From assembly GCA_963720885.1 (NCBI GenBank), contig CAVRGW010000004.1, positions 248,001-312,000 of the forward strand: a stretch of 64,000 nt of DNA, read 5' to 3'. The DNA is from DATLLN01 sp963720885. GTDB lineage: Bacteria > Actinomycetota > Thermoleophilia > Gaiellales > JAICJC01. The notes under the pieces were generated by a model. That model searched no databases. It was not told the origin of the DNA and saw nothing but the letters and a program-made list of their open reading frames with translations. This document shows positions 32,609-42,214 of this stretch, piece by piece (positions within the stretch are counted from its first letter, which is position 1; every line of letters starts with the position of its first letter). The position numbers were made by a program, and so were the translations under genes.

Positions 32609-33778
32609 GTGAGCCGCCGCTTCGTCGCCGTGATCCTCGCGATCGTGTTCGTGGACGTCTTCCTCCAGTTCGCGATCGTACCGCTCCTGCCGGAGTTCTC
32701 CGAACTGGCCGGCCTGTCGAAGACGCAGGCGGGCTTCATCGTGGCGGCGTACTCCGGCGCGGTGCTGCTGTTCTCGTTCCCCGTCGGCCGCCTGGCCGAC
32801 CGGGTGGGGCCGCGCAAGGTGACGATCTTCGGCGTCGTCCTGCTGACCGCGGCGATCATGCTGAACGCCGTGGCGACCGACTTCTGGTCGCTGATGGCGG
32901 TGCGCCTCGGGCAGGGCGTGTCGTCGGCGATCTCGTGGACGGCGGGGCTTGCCTGGCTGACCGGGTCGGTGCCGCAGGAGCGGCGGCCGCGGGTGCTGAC
33001 CAGCGCCATGACCGCCGCCACGCTGGGCGCCCTGCTCGGCCCCGTGATCTCCGGCCCGATCGCCGAGCACTGGGGCCTGCATGCGCCCTACGTCGTGTTC
33101 GCGGTGTTCACGGCGATCCTGTCGCTGGCCGCGCTGACGCTGCCGGACGCGCACGGGCACGTCGACGAGCCGGCGTCGCTGCGCGAGGTGGCCGACATCG
33201 TGCGCGGCGGCGGCCTGCTGTCCGCCGCGCTGATCGTGATCCTGATCGTGGCCGTCGTCTCGGGCGTGATCGAGACGCTGATCCCGCTGGCGATGGGAGC
33301 GGACGGCTACTCCGCCGTGGCGATCAGCGCCGTGCTGGCCGCGACCGGCCTGCTGGCGGTGATCACCAACACGGCGGTGGGGGGCGTGTACGGCCGCTTC
33401 GGCGGCGTCCCCATCGGCATGGTGGCGGCGGCCACCGCGGCCGTCGGCTGCGTGCTGATGTCGCTCCCGGCCGGCGCGGCGGCCGTCGCCGTGATCTACG
33501 TGATCTTCTCGCCGGCGATCACCGCGCAGTACGCCGTCTGCTTCCCGCTGGCGACGGAGGGCGCCGACCGCTCTGGCCTCACCCACGGCGTCGTCATGGG
33601 CGCGACCAACGTCGTCTGGGGGCTCGGCTTCCTGATCGGCCCGGCTGCCGGAGCGGCCATCGCGCAGGCGACCTCCGACCGCGTCAGCTACCTCGCGGCG
33701 GCCGCCATCAGCCTGGCCGGCGCCGCATGGCTGCGTTCGCTGGCACTCTCACCCGCTGAGTGCCAGGATAGTGCTTGA
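32609..33778 (+). CDS. MFS transporter (probable drug/metabolite exporter)
   Basis: About 389 residues with 12 membrane segments. The MFS motif A is seen in GRLADRVGPRKVTIFG after the second helix; LGQGVSSAISWTAGLAWL and LGALLGPVISGPIAEHWG resemble motif C of DHA-type exporters. The start is GTG 32609 (MSRRFVAVILAIVFVD) or 32600. The last codons overlap the first CIRCE element and the TGA overlaps the groES -35 box, so heat-shock control elements are embedded in its 3' end. Confidence 0.9.
   Translation: MSRRFVAVILAIVFVDVFLQFAIVPLLPEFSELAGLSKTQAGFIVAAYSGAVLLFSFPVGRLADRVGPRKVTIFGVVLLTAAIMLNAVATDFWSLMAVRLGQGVSSAISWTAGLAWLTGSVPQERRPRVLTSAMTAATLGALLGPVISGPIAEHWGLHAPYVVFAVFTAILSLAALTLPDAHGHVDEPASLREVADIVRGGGLLSAALIVILIVAVVSGVIETLIPLAMGADGYSAVAISAVLAATGLLAVITNTAVGGVYGRFGGVPIGMVAAATAAVGCVLMSLPAGAAAVAVIYVIFSPAITAQYAVCFPLATEGADRSGLTHGVVMGATNVVWGLGFLIGPAAGAAIAQATSDRVSYLAAAAISLAGAAWLRSLALSPAECQDSA
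33740..33766 (+). promoter_or_regulatory. CIRCE element 1 (HrcA operator) upstream of the groES promoter
   Basis: CTGGCACTC, 9-nt spacer, GAGTGCCAG: a perfect 9-9-9 inverted repeat of the CIRCE type, located inside the 3' end of the MFS gene and just before the groES -35 box. Confidence 0.9.
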
Positions 33779-33802
33779 CGACGGCTTCCGTGCTGCTATG
33801 AT
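33775..33802 (+). promoter_or_regulatory. groESL promoter
   Basis: TTGACG (33775-33780), 16-nt spacer, TATGAT (33797-33802): a strong housekeeping-sigma promoter lying between the two CIRCE elements. Transcription should start about 33809, just ahead of CIRCE 2. Confidence 0.85.
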
Positions 33803-33810
33803 GACGGCGC

Positions 33811-33839
33811 GTTGGCACTCCGATTACCTGAGTGCCAAC
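33811..33839 (+). promoter_or_regulatory. CIRCE element 2 (HrcA operator) in the groES leader
   Basis: TTGGCACTC, 9-nt spacer, GAGTGCCAA, with one further matching pair on each side. This is the classical position for HrcA repression of groESL, at the transcription start and leader. Confidence 0.95.
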
Positions 33840-33877
33840 AGTTTTCCGAAGTCCATGACAGGCACTATGGAGGTCAC

Positions 33878-34186
33878 ATGGATCTGAAGCCTCTAGGCGA
33901 TCGCGTGATCGTCGAGGTCCTCGAGGAGGAGGAAGTCACGGTCAGTGGCATCGTCCTTCCCGACACGGCCAAGGAGAAGCCTCAGCGCGGCAGCGTGCTC
34001 GAGGTTGGCCCGGGTCGGTATGAGGACGGCAAGCTCGTCCCGCTCGATGTGAAGAAGGGCGACGAGATCATCTTCTCCAAGTACGGGGGCACCGAGGTCA
34101 AGGTCGGCGGCGACGAGGTTCTTATCCTCCGCGAGTCCGACATCCTGGCCAAGGTCGTCACCACCAAGGTCAAGGCGAAGGCGTAG
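33878..34186 (+). CDS. groES: Co-chaperonin GroES
   Basis: A 102-residue co-chaperonin that caps the GroEL ring. It starts MDLKPLGDRVIVEVLEEEE, with a mobile loop (VSGIVLPDTAKEKP) and FSKYGGTEVKVGGDEVLIL. ATG 33878 has GGAGGT at the proper distance. It is the first gene of the HrcA/CIRCE-controlled groESL operon; 6 nt separate its TAG from the groEL ATG. Confidence 0.98.
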   Translation: MDLKPLGDRVIVEVLEEEEVTVSGIVLPDTAKEKPQRGSVLEVGPGRYEDGKLVPLDVKKGDEIIFSKYGGTEVKVGGDEVLILRESDILAKVVTTKVKAKA

Positions 34187-34192
34187 GAGCGT

Positions 34193-35812
<1,620 letters not shown>

Positions 35813-35840
35813 GGTCGCCGAAAGGCTCCCAACGCAGACA

Positions 35841-35875
35841 GGGCGGGCACCGCAGACGCGGTGCCCGCCCTCTTT
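35841..35875 (+). terminator. Rho-independent terminator of groESL
   Basis: A 12-bp perfect stem (GGGCGGGCACCG / CGGTGCCCGCCC) with a 6-nt loop, followed by TCTTTTGTT. Confidence 0.93.
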
Positions 35876-35882
35876 TGTTCCA

Positions 35883-36950
35883 TCACGCCGCGATGTCGGG
35901 TCGGCGCAGCTGATCGCTATAGATGACGGAGCGGTCGCGGCCCAGGCCCTTCGCGGCGTACAGCGCGTGATCCGCCGCGTAGAGCAGGGCGCGCGCTGAA
36001 CCGCCGTGGTCGGGCCACGCGGCGAGGCCGAAGCTGATCGTGATCCGCGCCGCGTCGTCTGCCAAGGCAGAGGTGACGGCGCTTCGCAGCCGCTCGACGA
36101 CCAGGTACGCCTCGGCGTCGTCGCTGCCGTCGAACAGCAGCGCGAACTCGTCCCCGCCCAGCCGGCCGACCGCGTCCCCGGCGCGAAGCGCGTCGCGCAG
36201 CAGCGGTGCCAGGCGCCGCAGCACGTCGTCGCCGGCTAGGTGCCCGAGCCGGTCGTTGACGGTCTTGAAACCGTCGAGGTCGCCGATCGCCAGAGTGAAT
36301 TCCCGGCCGCTGCGGTTGGACTGCGCGAGCATCGTTTCCAGCCGCTCCTCGAATCCGCGGTGGTTGAGCAACCCGGTCAGCGGATCGGTGATGGCGGCTT
36401 CGCTGAGCTGCGTGACCAGCAGCTCGGTGTGCCGCCGGAGCAGCCCGATCAGCGTCCCGGCGAGCCACACCGTCCCGACAACGATCAGCCAGCGGTCGGC
36501 CGAGACGCCGGTCAGGGCGTAGCCGACGCCGACCAGCGCGAGCTGCGCGTGGGCGATACGTGCTGGGAAGAAGTAGAACGCGCTGAGCGAGATCCACAGG
36601 TAGAACATCGGGTAGACGACGCTGTCGGCGCCGGCGAAGGCGATCGCACCTGTGACCAGCAGCGTGCCGGCTGCGACCAGAGCGGGATAGCCCCAGTCGG
36701 GCAGCTCGTCGAACCGCCACAGGAGCAGTCCCGCCAGCAGCCAGGCGATGCCCGCACAGGCACCGAGGCCGCGGACGTCCGTCCCCGGCGCCGTCATCGC
36801 GAGCGCGATGCTGACCAGCAGTGCGCCGCCCGCGAACGTGTAGAGCAGCGAGCGGGCCATCGCCTCCCGGTCGTCCGGCGGGCGCTCAAGCGCCTGGCCG
36901 GCGGTGCGCCAGCCCAGTCGTTCGCGTACCGGAGCCATCCCCCATGTCAT
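35883..36950 (-). CDS. Membrane diguanylate cyclase (GGDEF) with I-site
   Basis: A 355-residue protein with about six membrane helices (residues 35-170) acting as a sensor, then a GGDEF domain starting ITDPLTGLLNHRGF. The catalytic motif is intact (GGDEF, 265-269, in RLGGDEFALLF). The product-inhibition site RAGD (256-259) sits five residues before it. It should make c-di-GMP with feedback inhibition. The sensor signal is unknown. ATG 36950 or 36938 could be the start. A structured leader and a good promoter precede it. Confidence 0.92.
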   Translation of the reverse strand: MTWGMAPVRERLGWRTAGQALERPPDDREAMARSLLYTFAGGALLVSIALAMTAPGTDVRGLGACAGIAWLLAGLLLWRFDELPDWGYPALVAAGTLLVTGAIAFAGADSVVYPMFYLWISLSAFYFFPARIAHAQLALVGVGYALTGVSADRWLIVVGTVWLAGTLIGLLRRHTELLVTQLSEAAITDPLTGLLNHRGFEERLETMLAQSNRSGREFTLAIGDLDGFKTVNDRLGHLAGDDVLRRLAPLLRDALRAGDAVGRLGGDEFALLFDGSDDAEAYLVVERLRSAVTSALADDAARITISFGLAAWPDHGGSARALLYAADHALYAAKGLGRDRSVIYSDQLRRPDIAA

Positions 36951-36987
36951 CGGCAGCGACGGGCCGCTGCTGCTCCCCTGAATGGGG

Positions 36988-37018
36988 CGGGGAGCCCGTC
37001 CCCAGATCGGGCTCCCCG
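36988..37018 (-). promoter_or_regulatory. 11-bp hairpin in the leader of the diguanylate cyclase gene
   Basis: CGGGGAGCCCG and CGGGCTCCCCG pair perfectly around a 9-nt loop. There is no U-tract on either strand, so it is not a standard terminator. It lies about 40 nt upstream of the cyclase ATG and within the predicted 5' leader. Confidence 0.7.
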
Positions 37019-37046
37019 TCTGAACCGCCTACCCTCTCAGGACTCC

Positions 37047-37074
37047 AGCGTACGAGCGCCGGAGGCGCCGTCAA
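37047..37074 (-). promoter_or_regulatory. Promoter of the diguanylate cyclase gene
   Basis: On the minus strand TTGACG (37069-37074), 16-nt spacer, TACGCT (37047-37052). Transcription would start near 37040, giving a leader of about 90 nt that holds the hairpin. The -35 overlaps the stop codon of the upstream gene. Confidence 0.6.
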
Positions 37075-38168
37075 GGTGTGAACGTCCGCGGCCCGAACGT
37101 GATGAAGATCAGTGCAGCGAGCAGCATCGGAAACACCACCTTGACGACGGTGTCGACCCGCTCGTCGCGGCCCAGGTCGGCGAGCGCCCAGAACATCGGG
37201 AACCCGACCATCCCGAACCGCCCCATCGACACCAGCAGGCCGCCGGTGGTCGGAAGCAGGATCAGCAGCGCCGAGTAGATCAGGTACTCGCCGGGCAGCT
37301 TCATGCGCCAACCCCAGTAGATCAGGAAGCACCAGAGCAGGGTGAAGGCCGCGTGCACCAGGAACCGCAGGTGCCCGCCGGACACTGCGTCCCAGGTCGC
37401 CTGCCCGAACACGATCGGCAGCACGGACACGCCGCGGCCCCAGCCACGCTCCTGCGCATGGGCCGACGCCAGCACGTCGCCCGTGCGCCACCACAGGAAC
37501 CCGAAGAACGCCACCTCGGCCGCCGGGATCAGGAGCAGCGGCAGGTAGCGCGCCGGCCGCCGCTCGCCCGTGCGCCAGAGCCGCCACGCGAGCGCCGGGA
37601 GCAGCGCGATCCCTGTCGGCCGCGCGATCGCCGCGCCCGCGGCGGCAACGCAGCCCCACCACCAGCGCCCGTGCCACGTCAGCGCGAACGCGCCCAGCAC
37701 GAGCAGCAGGAACAGGCTCTCGGCGTAAGGCAGCGAGAAGACGAACGTCAACGGGAAGATCGCCAGGTAGAGCACGGTGCGCCGCGCCATCCCCTCGTCG
37801 AACCGGCCCTGCGTCATCCGGTAGAGCAGGCACAGCGCCGCCAGCAGCAGCGCGGACGACAGCAGGCTGCCCCACATCGTCACCGGCCCCGGGAGCCAGG
37901 TCAGCGGCCGCCAGAGCAGCGGGAACAGCGGGAAGAACGCCGCGGTGTTGCCATGCCCGATCGACGGGTCGTACCCGTTCTGCGCGATCCAGCGGTACCA
38001 CGTCGCGTCCCAGTCGCCGAGGGCACGGAACACCGTGTCCCACTGGAACCCGCTGTTGCGCGGCCGCCGTGACGTCCATCCCTCCATGAACAGCAGCAGG
38101 TAGACGCACACGCGGCTGCTCGCCCAGACGGCGATCGGATACCGGTAGCGGCGGAGCGTGTCGGTCAC
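37071..38168 (-). CDS. Mannosyltransferase-like membrane glycosyltransferase (PIG-V type, GT-C fold)
   Basis: A 365-residue protein with about ten membrane segments. The acidic first loop reads LGDWDATWYRWIAQNGYDPS, and FFPLFPLLWRPL plus AIFPLTFVFSLPYAESLFLL are typical of the PIG-V-like family that uses polyprenyl-phosphate sugars. It probably adds mannose to a lipid or glycan in the envelope. GTG 38168 overlaps the PAP2 gene stop (GTGA), so the two are coupled. Confidence 0.85.
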   Translation of the reverse strand: MTDTLRRYRYPIAVWASSRVCVYLLLFMEGWTSRRPRNSGFQWDTVFRALGDWDATWYRWIAQNGYDPSIGHGNTAAFFPLFPLLWRPLTWLPGPVTMWGSLLSSALLLAALCLLYRMTQGRFDEGMARRTVLYLAIFPLTFVFSLPYAESLFLLLVLGAFALTWHGRWWWGCVAAAGAAIARPTGIALLPALAWRLWRTGERRPARYLPLLLIPAAEVAFFGFLWWRTGDVLASAHAQERGWGRGVSVLPIVFGQATWDAVSGGHLRFLVHAAFTLLWCFLIYWGWRMKLPGEYLIYSALLILLPTTGGLLVSMGRFGMVGFPMFWALADLGRDERVDTVVKVVFPMLLAALIFITFGPRTFTP

Positions 38169-39028
38169 TCGGGCAGCTCGAGCCTACGCCATAGCCACCG
38201 GACGCCGAACAGCGCGGCCGCCGCATAGACCGCGCCGATCAGCAGGTCGACGACGTAGTGGTTGCCCGTGTAGACCACGGCCAGCGACTGTGCCAGCGGA
38301 TAGAGGACGCCGAGCATCGCCAGCCACCGCCAGCGCGTGTTCCAGGCCAGCGTCAGCAGGAACAGGAACAGCAGCACCGAGTAACCGGCATGCAGCGACG
38401 GGACGGCCGCGTAGGGGTTGCCGTCGACCAGGTGGTAGAGCGGACCCGAGTCGGTGGGCAGCGGCGACTGCGCCGACTGCACGCCCGCCGGATTCGCCAG
38501 CGGCGGGATCAGGTGGATGTCCCATTCGGCCGCCTTCCACGGCGGGGCGGCGGGGAACAGCGCGAACGTCAGCGCGCCCGCGTACGACAGCGTCAGCAGG
38601 GTCGCCGCGAAGCGGTAGAACAACGCCCGCCGCTTGAGCCAGAGCGCGAACGCCAACGTCGGCGGCACGATGAAGTGGATGCGCGTCAGCGCGGACAGCG
38701 CCTGGTCGTACCACTGCAGACCGCCCGTCCACAGCCAGTCCTGGAGGACGTTGGAGGGTACATTGCCGAAGAAGAGGAACTTCTCCGCGTCGAGCTGAGG
38801 CAGGTAGTACGGGCTCGGGCTGACGATATGCGCGAGCCCGCGGCATTCCTCGTACCACACGATCAGCAGCACGAAGGGAACGAAATCGAGCGCGAAACGG
38901 CGGCCGACGCCCAAGACGAGGGCGGGGGCGAGCAGCACCAGGAAGTAGCGGTCCGGCGTCAGGCTGAGGCCGAACGTCAGGATCTGGGTGCCGAGCGCCA
39001 GCGCGAACACGACGATCGCCAGCAGCAC
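38165..39028 (-). CDS. PAP2-superfamily (inositol phosphotransferase/Aur1-like) membrane protein
   Basis: A 287-residue protein with about six membrane helices. The phosphatase/transferase motifs are YAAVPSLHAGYSVLLF and VVYTGNHYVVDLLIGAVYA, giving the two catalytic His. The N-terminal part fits the PAP2_3 (AUR1/Ipt1) subgroup, which transfers head groups between lipids. The start is uncertain: GTG 39028 is the only start codon before the frame enters the divergent gene. It is coupled to the PIG-V-like gene. Confidence 0.85.
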   Translation of the reverse strand: MLLAIVVFALALGTQILTFGLSLTPDRYFLVLLAPALVLGVGRRFALDFVPFVLLIVWYEECRGLAHIVSPSPYYLPQLDAEKFLFFGNVPSNVLQDWLWTGGLQWYDQALSALTRIHFIVPPTLAFALWLKRRALFYRFAATLLTLSYAGALTFALFPAAPPWKAAEWDIHLIPPLANPAGVQSAQSPLPTDSGPLYHLVDGNPYAAVPSLHAGYSVLLFLFLLTLAWNTRWRWLAMLGVLYPLAQSLAVVYTGNHYVVDLLIGAVYAAAALFGVRWLWRRLELPE

Positions 39029-39043
39029 GGTTGGGCGGTCGAC

Positions 39044-40468
39044 GTGATCGACCGGTGGCCCCCATTCGCGTGGGCGGCGCTGGCCGCGGTGCTCGCGGTC
39101 GTCCTCCGCCTGCCCTACCTCACGGTCCCGCTCACCGCTGACGAGGGGGGCTACGCCGAGGTCGCCCGGATGTGGACCCGCGGCGCCGTCCTGTACGACC
39201 GGGTCGACGGCATCTGGGTCGACCGTCCGCAGGGGCTCTTGTGGATCTTCCGGGCGCTGGAACATGTGGATGGCGGGTCGACGGCGGCGCTCCGCGTTGC
39301 CGCCGCGCTGGTCGCCGCGGCCGTCGTCTGTGTGACGTTCCTGATAACCGAGCGAACCGCGGGCAGGATACCCGCGGTGCTCGCCGCACTGCTCCTGGCG
39401 ATCTTCGGCTCGGCGCCCAGGATCGAGGCGTTCACGCTGTCCGGCGAGGTGCTGGCGTCGCTGCCCTCGGCGCTGGCGCTGCTGGCCTTCGTGGCCTATC
39501 TGCGGCGCGGCGGCGCGCGGTGGCTCGTCGTCTGCGGGCTGCTGACGGGGGCCGCCGTGATGATCAAGCAGTCGGGGTTCGACGGCGGCCTGGCGGCGGT
39601 GGCGTACCTGTTGTGGACGCGGAGGCGCGCGGGGCTGCTGCCGGCCGCCACGATCGTCGGCTGCGCCTTCCTGCCGGTGGTCGCCGGCGCGTTGTCGGCT
39701 GCGAGCTTCGACGACTGGTGGTACGCGATGGTGACGTACCGCAGCCAGGGCGACTCGTTGTTCTCGGGCTCGCCCGTCACCCGGGCGGATCTGTTCAAGG
39801 ACTCGCTGCCGGCGGTCGTGATGTCCATCGGCGTGCTGGTCGCGCTGGCCGCCATCGGCTGGCGCCGCGGCCCGCTGCTGCTCCGGCTGTGGGTCGCCGC
39901 GGCGGCCCTGGCCGTGCTGGGCGGCGGGAACTTCCACCCGCACTACTACCAGCAGCTGTGCGCGCCGCTGGCGGCGCTGGGCGGGGTCGGCGCCGCCCGC
40001 CTGCTGACGGCGGAGCGTCACCGCTGGTCGCTGGCCCTGACCGGCGTGCTGGCAGCCCTCGCCGTGGCGTCGGTGGCGGGCCTATGGGTCGAGTCCCGGT
40101 ACGAGCGGATCCGCTCGCTGTTCCCCGAGGATCCGCACCTGCTGCACTCCGAGCACGTTGTCGGCTGGCTCCAGGACAACACGGATCCAGGCGACAAGGT
40201 CTTCGTGCTCTGGGCCGGAGCCGACATCAACTACCTGGCGGACCGGCCGCCGGCCGTGCCCTACCTCTGGTACCGCAACATCCAGGCGATCCCCGGCGCG
40301 CTCGACCAGGTGCGGGCGTCGATGGCCTCGCCGGACGGGCCCCGCTACATCGTCGGTCTGCACAAGCCGCACAAACTGGACAAGAGCGGCAAGACCTACA
40401 AACTGCTGCGCGACAACTTCCACCGGGTCGGCAAGGTGGACGGGATCGTGATCTACGAGCGCAACTGA
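39044..40468 (+). CDS. GT-C glycosyltransferase (ArnT/PMT-like)
   Basis: A 474-residue membrane enzyme with about ten helices and a soluble C-terminal domain (about residues 350-474). The first loop has the acidic motif TADEGGYAEVARM, as in polyprenyl-phosphate-sugar transferases, and IWVDRPQGLLWIFRAL follows as in the PMT family. Start GTG 39044 is 15 nt from the divergent PAP2 start. The C-terminus overlaps the convergent M20 peptidase by 16 nt. Confidence 0.85.
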   Translation: MIDRWPPFAWAALAAVLAVVLRLPYLTVPLTADEGGYAEVARMWTRGAVLYDRVDGIWVDRPQGLLWIFRALEHVDGGSTAALRVAAALVAAAVVCVTFLITERTAGRIPAVLAALLLAIFGSAPRIEAFTLSGEVLASLPSALALLAFVAYLRRGGARWLVVCGLLTGAAVMIKQSGFDGGLAAVAYLLWTRRRAGLLPAATIVGCAFLPVVAGALSAASFDDWWYAMVTYRSQGDSLFSGSPVTRADLFKDSLPAVVMSIGVLVALAAIGWRRGPLLLRLWVAAAALAVLGGGNFHPHYYQQLCAPLAALGGVGAARLLTAERHRWSLALTGVLAALAVASVAGLWVESRYERIRSLFPEDPHLLHSEHVVGWLQDNTDPGDKVFVLWAGADINYLADRPPAVPYLWYRNIQAIPGALDQVRASMASPDGPRYIVGLHKPHKLDKSGKTYKLLRDNFHRVGKVDGIVIYERN

Positions 40469-41571
40469 GCGGCTGCCTCGGCCAGGCGGGCCACCCACTC
40501 GACGCGCCGCTCGAGCGTCTCGATCTCGATCCACTCGGCCGCGGTGTGATCATGCCCGCCCACCGGCCCCAGCCCGTCGATCGTCGGCACGCCCCAGGCG
40601 CCGGTCCAGCAGCCGTCCGACACGCCGCCCGAGAGCTCCTCGCCGATCCGCAGTCCGCACTCGCGTGCGAGTCCCAGCGACAGCTCCACGAGACCGTCGT
40701 GGCGGGGCATCGGCGGCCACGTCCCGCGGTCGGTGATCTCGATGGTGACGCCGTCGTACGGGCCGCCGGCGCCGAGCAGCGGCAGCGCGTGCTCGAGGTC
40801 GCCGGGGACGCTCGAGCGGATGTCCAGCGTGGCTCGCGCCCACCCCGGCACCGTGTTCATCGCGTCGCCGGCGGCCACCGTCGTCACCACGGACGTCATC
40901 TCCGGCCGGCCGTCGGCGAGTCCCTCGATGCGCAGGGTCTCGCGGGCGAGCGCGCTGACGGCGCTGCGTCCACGCGCGGTGTCCGCCCCCGCGTGCGCGG
41001 GCACGCCCGTCAGCTCCATCGTCCGCCACAGCGCGCCCTTGCGTGCCGAGACCAGGTCGCCGTTCTCGCGGGCGCACTCGAAGACGAGGGCCGCCGTGGC
41101 GTCCGCGGCGCGGGCCGCGCATGCCGGATCGCGCAGCCGCACCTCCTCGTCGGCGCACACGATCAGCCGCAGCTCGCGAAAGGGACGGCGGTCGCCGAAC
41201 GCCTCCATCGCCATCGCCGCCAGCACCAGGCCGCCCTTCATGTCGGCGACGCCGGGGCCGTAGCAGCGCAGCCCGTCGCGCCGGAACGGCCGCTCGGCGA
41301 CGGTGCCCAGCGGGAAGACGGTGTCGCCGTGTCCGAGCAGTGCGACCACCCCGTCGCCTTCGCCGGGCAGTGAGATGCAGACGCTGCGCGCCGGGTAGTC
41401 CGGCTCGGCGATCCACTCCGCCGACGTGCCCAGCGGGGCGAGCCACTCGGCCAGCAGCTCGCCCACGCGCTCCTGCTCGACGCCGTCGGACGGCGTGTCG
41501 ATGTTGACAAGCGTCTCGAGGCGGTCGCAGAAGAGGTCGACTGCCCCGCTAGAAGCCGTACCGCTCCTCAC
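40453..41571 (-). CDS. M20-family metallopeptidase (ArgE/DapE/CPG2-like)
   Basis: A 372-residue amidohydrolase. Zinc ligands are seen in GHGDTVFP, YGPGVADMKGG, CADEEVRLRD and the late GHDHTAAEW. The dimerisation domain starts with TMELTGVPAHAGADTARG. GTG 41571 overlaps the molybdopterin oxidoreductase stop by 23 nt; no nearer start codon fits. Substrate may be an acyl-amino acid or peptide. Confidence 0.88.
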   Translation of the reverse strand: MRSGTASSGAVDLFCDRLETLVNIDTPSDGVEQERVGELLAEWLAPLGTSAEWIAEPDYPARSVCISLPGEGDGVVALLGHGDTVFPLGTVAERPFRRDGLRCYGPGVADMKGGLVLAAMAMEAFGDRRPFRELRLIVCADEEVRLRDPACAARAADATAALVFECARENGDLVSARKGALWRTMELTGVPAHAGADTARGRSAVSALARETLRIEGLADGRPEMTSVVTTVAAGDAMNTVPGWARATLDIRSSVPGDLEHALPLLGAGGPYDGVTIEITDRGTWPPMPRHDGLVELSLGLARECGLRIGEELSGGVSDGCWTGAWGVPTIDGLGPVGGHDHTAAEWIEIETLERRVEWVARLAEAAAQLRS

Positions 41572-42160
41572 GCCAGGGATCGCCCTCGTTGTGGTAGCCG
41601 TAGCCCTCCCAGAAACCGGGCTTGTCCACGTCCGAGAACTCGAGCCCACGCAGCCACTTCGCGCTCTTCCAGAAGTAGCGCTTGGGGACGACCAGGCGAG
41701 CCGGGTAGCCGTGCTCGGGCGTCAGCGGCGCGCCGTCGGCCTCGAGCCCGATCATCACGTCGGGATCCTGCAGCGCCTCGATCGGCAGGTTGGCGGTGTA
41801 CCCCTGCTCGGCATGCGCGATCACGTAGCGAGCGCTGTCGAGCGGCTCGACCAGGTCGAGGATGGTGCGCAGGGGCACGCCCTTCCACGGCATGTCGAGG
41901 CGCGTCCAGCGGGTGACGCAGTGGATGTCGGAGGTCTGATCGCGCTCGCCCAGCTCGCGCAGCTCGTCGAACGAGAGCCGAACGGGGTTCCTGACGAGGC
42001 CGAACACGTTCAGGTCCCACGTCGCGATGTCGATGCTGGGGATGCTGCCGGCGTGGAGCACCGGCCACTTGTCGGTGTAGTACTGCCCGGGAGGGATGCG
42101 GGCGGGGTCGATGCCGGCCTCGCGGGCCTTCCGGTCCTGTGACGTTCGGAAAAGTGCCAT
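41549..42160 (-). CDS. Molybdopterin-dependent oxidoreductase (sulfite-oxidase/YedY fold)
   Basis: A 203-residue cytoplasmic single-domain protein. The Moco-ligating Cys is C81 in SDIHCVTRWTRLD; WKGVPLRTILDLV and ARLVVPKRYFWKSAKW are typical of the family. No Tat signal and no C-terminal Mo-co dimerisation domain are seen, so it is a minimal version. I choose ATG 42160 because the TACGAT box overlaps the alternative ATG at 42175. The M20 gene is coupled downstream. Confidence 0.92.
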   Translation of the reverse strand: MALFRTSQDRKAREAGIDPARIPPGQYYTDKWPVLHAGSIPSIDIATWDLNVFGLVRNPVRLSFDELRELGERDQTSDIHCVTRWTRLDMPWKGVPLRTILDLVEPLDSARYVIAHAEQGYTANLPIEALQDPDVMIGLEADGAPLTPEHGYPARLVVPKRYFWKSAKWLRGLEFSDVDKPGFWEGYGYHNEGDPWREERYGF

Positions 42161-42173
42161 GCCGTACGGTCTC

Positions 42174-42179
42174 ATCGTA
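42174..42179 (-). promoter_or_regulatory. Candidate -10 box of the molybdopterin oxidoreductase gene
   Basis: TACGAT on the minus strand, 13 nt before the ATG at 42160; it overlaps the alternative upstream ATG and therefore supports the shorter protein. Confidence 0.4.
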
Positions 42180-42202
42180 GGCCAGATCCGTTACACCGCG
42201 TC

Positions 42203-42208
42203 TACCCT
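42203..42208 (+). promoter_or_regulatory. Candidate -10 box of ygfZ (leaderless)
   Basis: TACCCT, 6 nt, ATG at 42215. No Shine-Dalgarno. Confidence 0.5.
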
Positions 42209-42214
42209 TCGGAC

